Shown here: positions 6,618 through 8,267 of the stretch, one piece after another
Position numbering within the stretch: position 1 is the stretch's first letter
Layout of the letters: each line of letters opens with the position of its first letter
NCBI RefSeq assembly: GCF_009711475.1
Contig: NZ_SMMD01000787.1
Span: 1-8,267 of the forward strand
Direction: 5' to 3'
Length of the DNA: 8,267 bases
From: Fulvivirga aurantia
Lineage (GTDB): Bacteria; Bacteroidota; Bacteroidia; Cytophagales; Cyclobacteriaceae
Position numbers and translations under genes: made by a program
The notes under the pieces: generated by a model
Told to the model about the DNA's origin: nothing
Seen by the model: the letters and a program-made list of their open reading frames with translations, nothing else
The model's database searches: none

Positions 6618-7939
6618 AGTACCGCTTCAAAATACTAATTCGTATTCTCATCATACTGGCTTTGGGAACGGGTGCTGTATACTGTGCATTTAACACCTAT
6701 TTCTGGCTGGTTGGCATCTGGTTGGGATTGGCTTTTGTTATTGCCTTTTGGGAGTTGATGAGAACAATCGAAAAGAATCAGCGGGAATTGAGTAACCTGT
6801 TGCTATCCATTAAACAGAATGATTTTTCGACTACGTACACTGGCCAAACAGACTCGAAGGCACTTCATAATGCTTTTAATATCATTACCCAATCTTATGC
6901 TGAGTTGAGAAAACAAAGTCAGGAAAATGTACATTTTCTCGAAGCGGTGGTAGAGCAAAGCAGTACCGCCATGATCGGGTTTTGGGAAGCAACAGGAAAA
7001 ATAAGATTGATAAATAGGGCTGCAAAAACTCTCCTTGTCAAACCGCATATCAACACCGTAAGTGCTTTGAAGCCCAACTTTCCTCCACTTTATGAAACAC
7101 TCATGAAAATGGAATCAGGAGACAGAAAGCTACTGAAGTTGATTGTTGAAGGTGAGTTAGTGCATCTTTCAGTTCAGTGCAAACAGCTGTTGGTAGACCA
7201 GGAAAAGTTTAAGCTTATCTCCATGCAGAATATCAAAGCTGAGCTTGATGAACAGGAGGTTGAAAGCTGGCAAAAACTTATCAGAGTGCTGACTCATGAA
7301 ATTAAGAATTCGGCTATACCAATATCCACTCTCACAGAAGTGGTTACCCAACTGATAATCACTGATGATGGTGAGCTAAAGGACTTATCATCGATGAGTG
7401 ACGAGGACCTTCAAGACCTAAAAATGGGTTTGAAAACGGTAGAAAAAAGAAGTAAAGGACTGGTGAATTTCATCGATCAGTATACCAAGCTGGCCAAGGT
7501 TCCTCAACCAAATTTTAGTGCCGTAGATATTAGTGTTTTAGTGAATGACTTACTCAAGTTACTCGCTGTTGATCTTGCACATATAGAAGTAAGAATAGAT
7601 GTACCACCTCAGGTGGTGACTATCGATCCAGATCTATTTGAGCAGGTGCTAATCAATGTATTGAAAAACAGTAAAGAAGCACTTGAAGGCACACAAAAGC
7701 CTTTAGTTGAAATTTACACCAGACAAAAAAACGGTGCTTTAAGTTTATACATTAAAGACAATGGCCCGGGCATGGACCAGGAGTTAATGAATAACATTTT
7801 CGTGCCTTTTTACACGACCAAGACAAATGGTTCTGGAATTGGATTGAGTCTATCAAAGCAAATTATAAAAGCCCATAAAGGTAAAATGACTGTGCGGTCA
7901 CTTCCTGGTGAGGGTGCGGAGTTTATTATTACGGTATGA
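6614..7939 (+). CDS. Membrane sensor histidine kinase, NtrY/NtrB-like, partner of the sigma-54 regulator
   Basis: A 441-residue inner-membrane kinase, presumed to phosphorylate the regulator encoded just upstream, with which it overlaps by 4 bp. Two N-terminal helices (about 8-25 and 29-47) form a hairpin with only a few residues between them, so there is no periplasmic sensor domain. A helical linker (48-105) and a divergent PAS-like region (about 106-205) follow. The phospho-acceptor is H228 in LTHEIKNSAIPI. This is the NtrB-type HEIKNP box with serine in place of proline, as I recall for Bacteroidota members of this subfamily. The ATPase domain shows the N-box LINVLKNSKEAL (346-357), G1 DNGPGMD (382-388), F-box FVPFYTTK (396-403) and G2 GSGIGLSLSKQI (406-417), all intact. 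It ends in GAEFIITV, normal for the fold. The signal is unknown; the membrane hairpin, the PAS-like region or the neighbouring permeases are candidates. Confidence 0.95.
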   Translation: MKYRFKILIRILIILALGTGAVYCAFNTYFWLVGIWLGLAFVIAFWELMRTIEKNQRELSNLLLSIKQNDFSTTYTGQTDSKALHNAFNIITQSYAELRKQSQENVHFLEAVVEQSSTAMIGFWEATGKIRLINRAAKTLLVKPHINTVSALKPNFPPLYETLMKMESGDRKLLKLIVEGELVHLSVQCKQLLVDQEKFKLISMQNIKAELDEQEVESWQKLIRVLTHEIKNSAIPISTLTEVVTQLIITDDGELKDLSSMSDEDLQDLKMGLKTVEKRSKGLVNFIDQYTKLAKVPQPNFSAVDISVLVNDLLKLLAVDLAHIEVRIDVPPQVVTIDPDLFEQVLINVLKNSKEALEGTQKPLVEIYTRQKNGALSLYIKDNGPGMDQELMNNIFVPFYTTKTNGSGIGLSLSKQIIKAHKGKMTVRSLPGEGAEFIITV

Positions 7940-7961
7940 TGCGCAGAGCGATTGTAGTGGA

Positions 7962-8003
7962 GAGTTGTGAGTTTTGAGTCACGAGCAATGAGCAATGAGC
8001 ACA
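7962..8003 (+). repeat. Heptamer array A, six GAG-N4 units
   Basis: The six units are in perfect 7-bp register: GAGTTGT, GAGTTTT, GAGTCAC, GAGCAAT, GAGCAAT, GAGCACA. Every unit begins with GAG while the last four bases vary. The array starts 22 bp after the kinase stop codon. The form recalls the short tandemly repeated heptanucleotides (STRR) described in cyanobacteria, though the words differ. The function is unknown. Confidence 0.8.
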
Positions 8004-8005
8004 AT

Positions 8006-8027
8006 GTCAGGCTGAGGTACTCGAAGC
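8006..8027 (+). repeat. GTCAGGCTGAG...TCGAAGC dispersed-repeat fragment
   Basis: The 22 bp between the two heptamer arrays begin GTCAGGCTGAG and end TCGAAGC. I recall the motif GTCAGGCTGAGC-TTGTCGAAGC as a frequent intergenic repeat in many bacterial genomes; here the centre differs. There is no second copy in the window, so this assignment rests on recollection. Confidence 0.4.
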
Positions 8028-8033
8028 TTTTGT

Positions 8034-8096
8034 GAGCTGAGAGCTGAGGGCAGAGAGTTACGAGCTGTGAGTTTTGAGTTTTGAGTTTTGAGCTTC
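8034..8096 (+). repeat. Heptamer array B, nine units, mostly GAG-N4
   Basis: Nine consecutive 7-bp units stay in register: GAGCTGA twice, GGGCAGA, GAGTTAC, GAGCTGT, GAGTTTT three times, then GAGCTTC. Eight of nine begin with GAG and the other with GGG. The array is offset by 2 bp from the register of the first array. The three identical GAGTTTT units suggest recent slippage or duplication, while the others have drifted. The length of 63 bp is divisible by three, but its reading frames run into TGA stops, so it is not a coding repeat. Confidence 0.8.
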
Positions 8097-8105
8097 AACC
8101 ATTTA

Positions 8106-8134
8106 TGTCATTCCGGGCTTGATCCGGAATCTTT
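8106..8134 (+). repeat. Partial second copy of the hairpin repeat
   Basis: Twenty-nine bases match 56-84 with one change (A to G in the loop-side stem base), in the same orientation. The small stem TTCCGGG-CTTGA-TCCGGAA still forms with one G-U pair. The right arm found in the other copy (ending GGAATGAC) is absent before the window ends, so this is a truncated element. The two copies are direct repeats about 8.05 kb apart, enclosing all four genes. Confidence 0.7.
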
Positions 8135-8207
8135 AGGTCGTTGTATATGGCTTTAAAATTCACCCCTATAATCCTCTCAAGGGGATAGAGCTATTCGCAG
8201 GTTTCTA

Positions 8208-8235
8208 GGCGCTCACAGCTCACAGCAGGAGTCTC
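8208..8235 (-). repeat. Inverted heptamer-like words
   Basis: Read on the minus strand the 28 bases split into GAGACTC, CTGCTGT, GAGCTGT, GAGCGCC, three of four starting with GAG. The word GAGCTGTGAG occurs here on the minus strand and at 8062-8071 on the plus strand, so the two form a 10-bp inverted repeat about 140 bp apart. This is probably a decayed array of the same family in the opposite direction. Confidence 0.45.
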
Positions 8236-8264
8236 ATAGCTTTTTTAAGACTCTTCGGACTCCT
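8227..8264. repeat. Overlapping inverted repeats at the window edge
   Basis: AGGAGTC (8227-8233) can pair with GACTCCT (8258-8264). Alternatively GAGTCT (8229-8234) can pair with AGACTC (8248-8253). The two stems share bases and exclude each other. A T6 run lies at 8241-8246, inside the loops rather than after a stem. It may be part of a terminator or leader for a gene beyond the edge, or only repeat debris; the window ends too soon to judge. Confidence 0.3.
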
Positions 8265-8267
8265 AAG

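Larger units (their letters stand above)
7940..8267. other. Gene-free, repeat-rich intergenic stretch
   Basis: I see no credible coding frame in these 328 bases on either strand. They hold two heptamer arrays (7962-8003 and 8034-8096), a GTCAGGCTGAG-type fragment between them, a partial hairpin repeat (8106-8134), a small CCCCT/AGGGG inverted repeat (8163-8167 with 8180-8184) and inverted heptamer-like words near the edge. No intrinsic terminator with stem and T-run is visible directly after the kinase stop. The downstream neighbour is outside the window. Confidence 0.8.

Noticed and set aside
7603..7617. ACCACCT-C-AGGTGGT inverted repeat inside the kinase gene
   Set aside because: It encodes conserved-frame residues Pro-Pro-Gln-Val-Val in the middle of the gene, has no T-run, and is most simply a coding coincidence.
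7962..8096. CRISPR array
   Set aside because: The repeat unit is 7 bp with no constant-length spacers and no cas genes; the period is far too short.

Overview
The window is from a Bacteroidota genome, most likely a Cytophagales-type marine or soil bacterium. The evidence is moderate-to-low GC, starts without clear Shine-Dalgarno sequences, and two ~810-residue two-FtsX-domain permeases of the stand-alone kind typical of this phylum. An NtrC-type regulator and NtrY-like kinase of a typical Bacteroidota subfamily also fit. The phylum call is an inference from protein style; no rRNA or marker gene is present.

Layout: 1-180 is non-coding and holds a 78-bp imperfect hairpin repeat (57-134) and six degenerate heptamers (136-177). 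On the minus strand, 5085 to 181, two tandem paralogous MacB/FtsX-like ABC permease genes lie 18 bp apart, so they are probably one operon. A 161-bp divergent intergenic region (5086-5246) holds a good sigma-54 (-24/-12) promoter candidate facing the permeases and a perfect 12-bp palindrome about 110 bp upstream of its predicted start. On the plus strand, 5247-7939, a sigma-54-dependent response regulator overlaps by ATGA with a membrane histidine kinase. The stretch 7940-8267 is non-coding and packed with repeats: two arrays of GAG-N4 heptamers, a GTCAGGCTGAG-type fragment, a half copy of the left hairpin repeat, and further inverted repeats.

How the genes work together (inference): the kinase has two membrane helices with almost no extracytoplasmic loop, so it probably senses within the membrane, through its PAS-like region, or through a partner protein. 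It would phosphorylate the regulator, which would bind upstream, perhaps at the palindrome, and drive sigma-54 transcription of the divergent permease operon. The permeases could export or extract an envelope substrate, or use ATP-driven conformational change as MacB/LolCDE-type machines do. No ATP-binding subunit or periplasmic adaptor is encoded here, so these must come from elsewhere. The protein families are familiar. The points most worth checking are the divergent control region, the sensor-less kinase beside a transporter, and the heptamer and hairpin repeats on both sides of the module.
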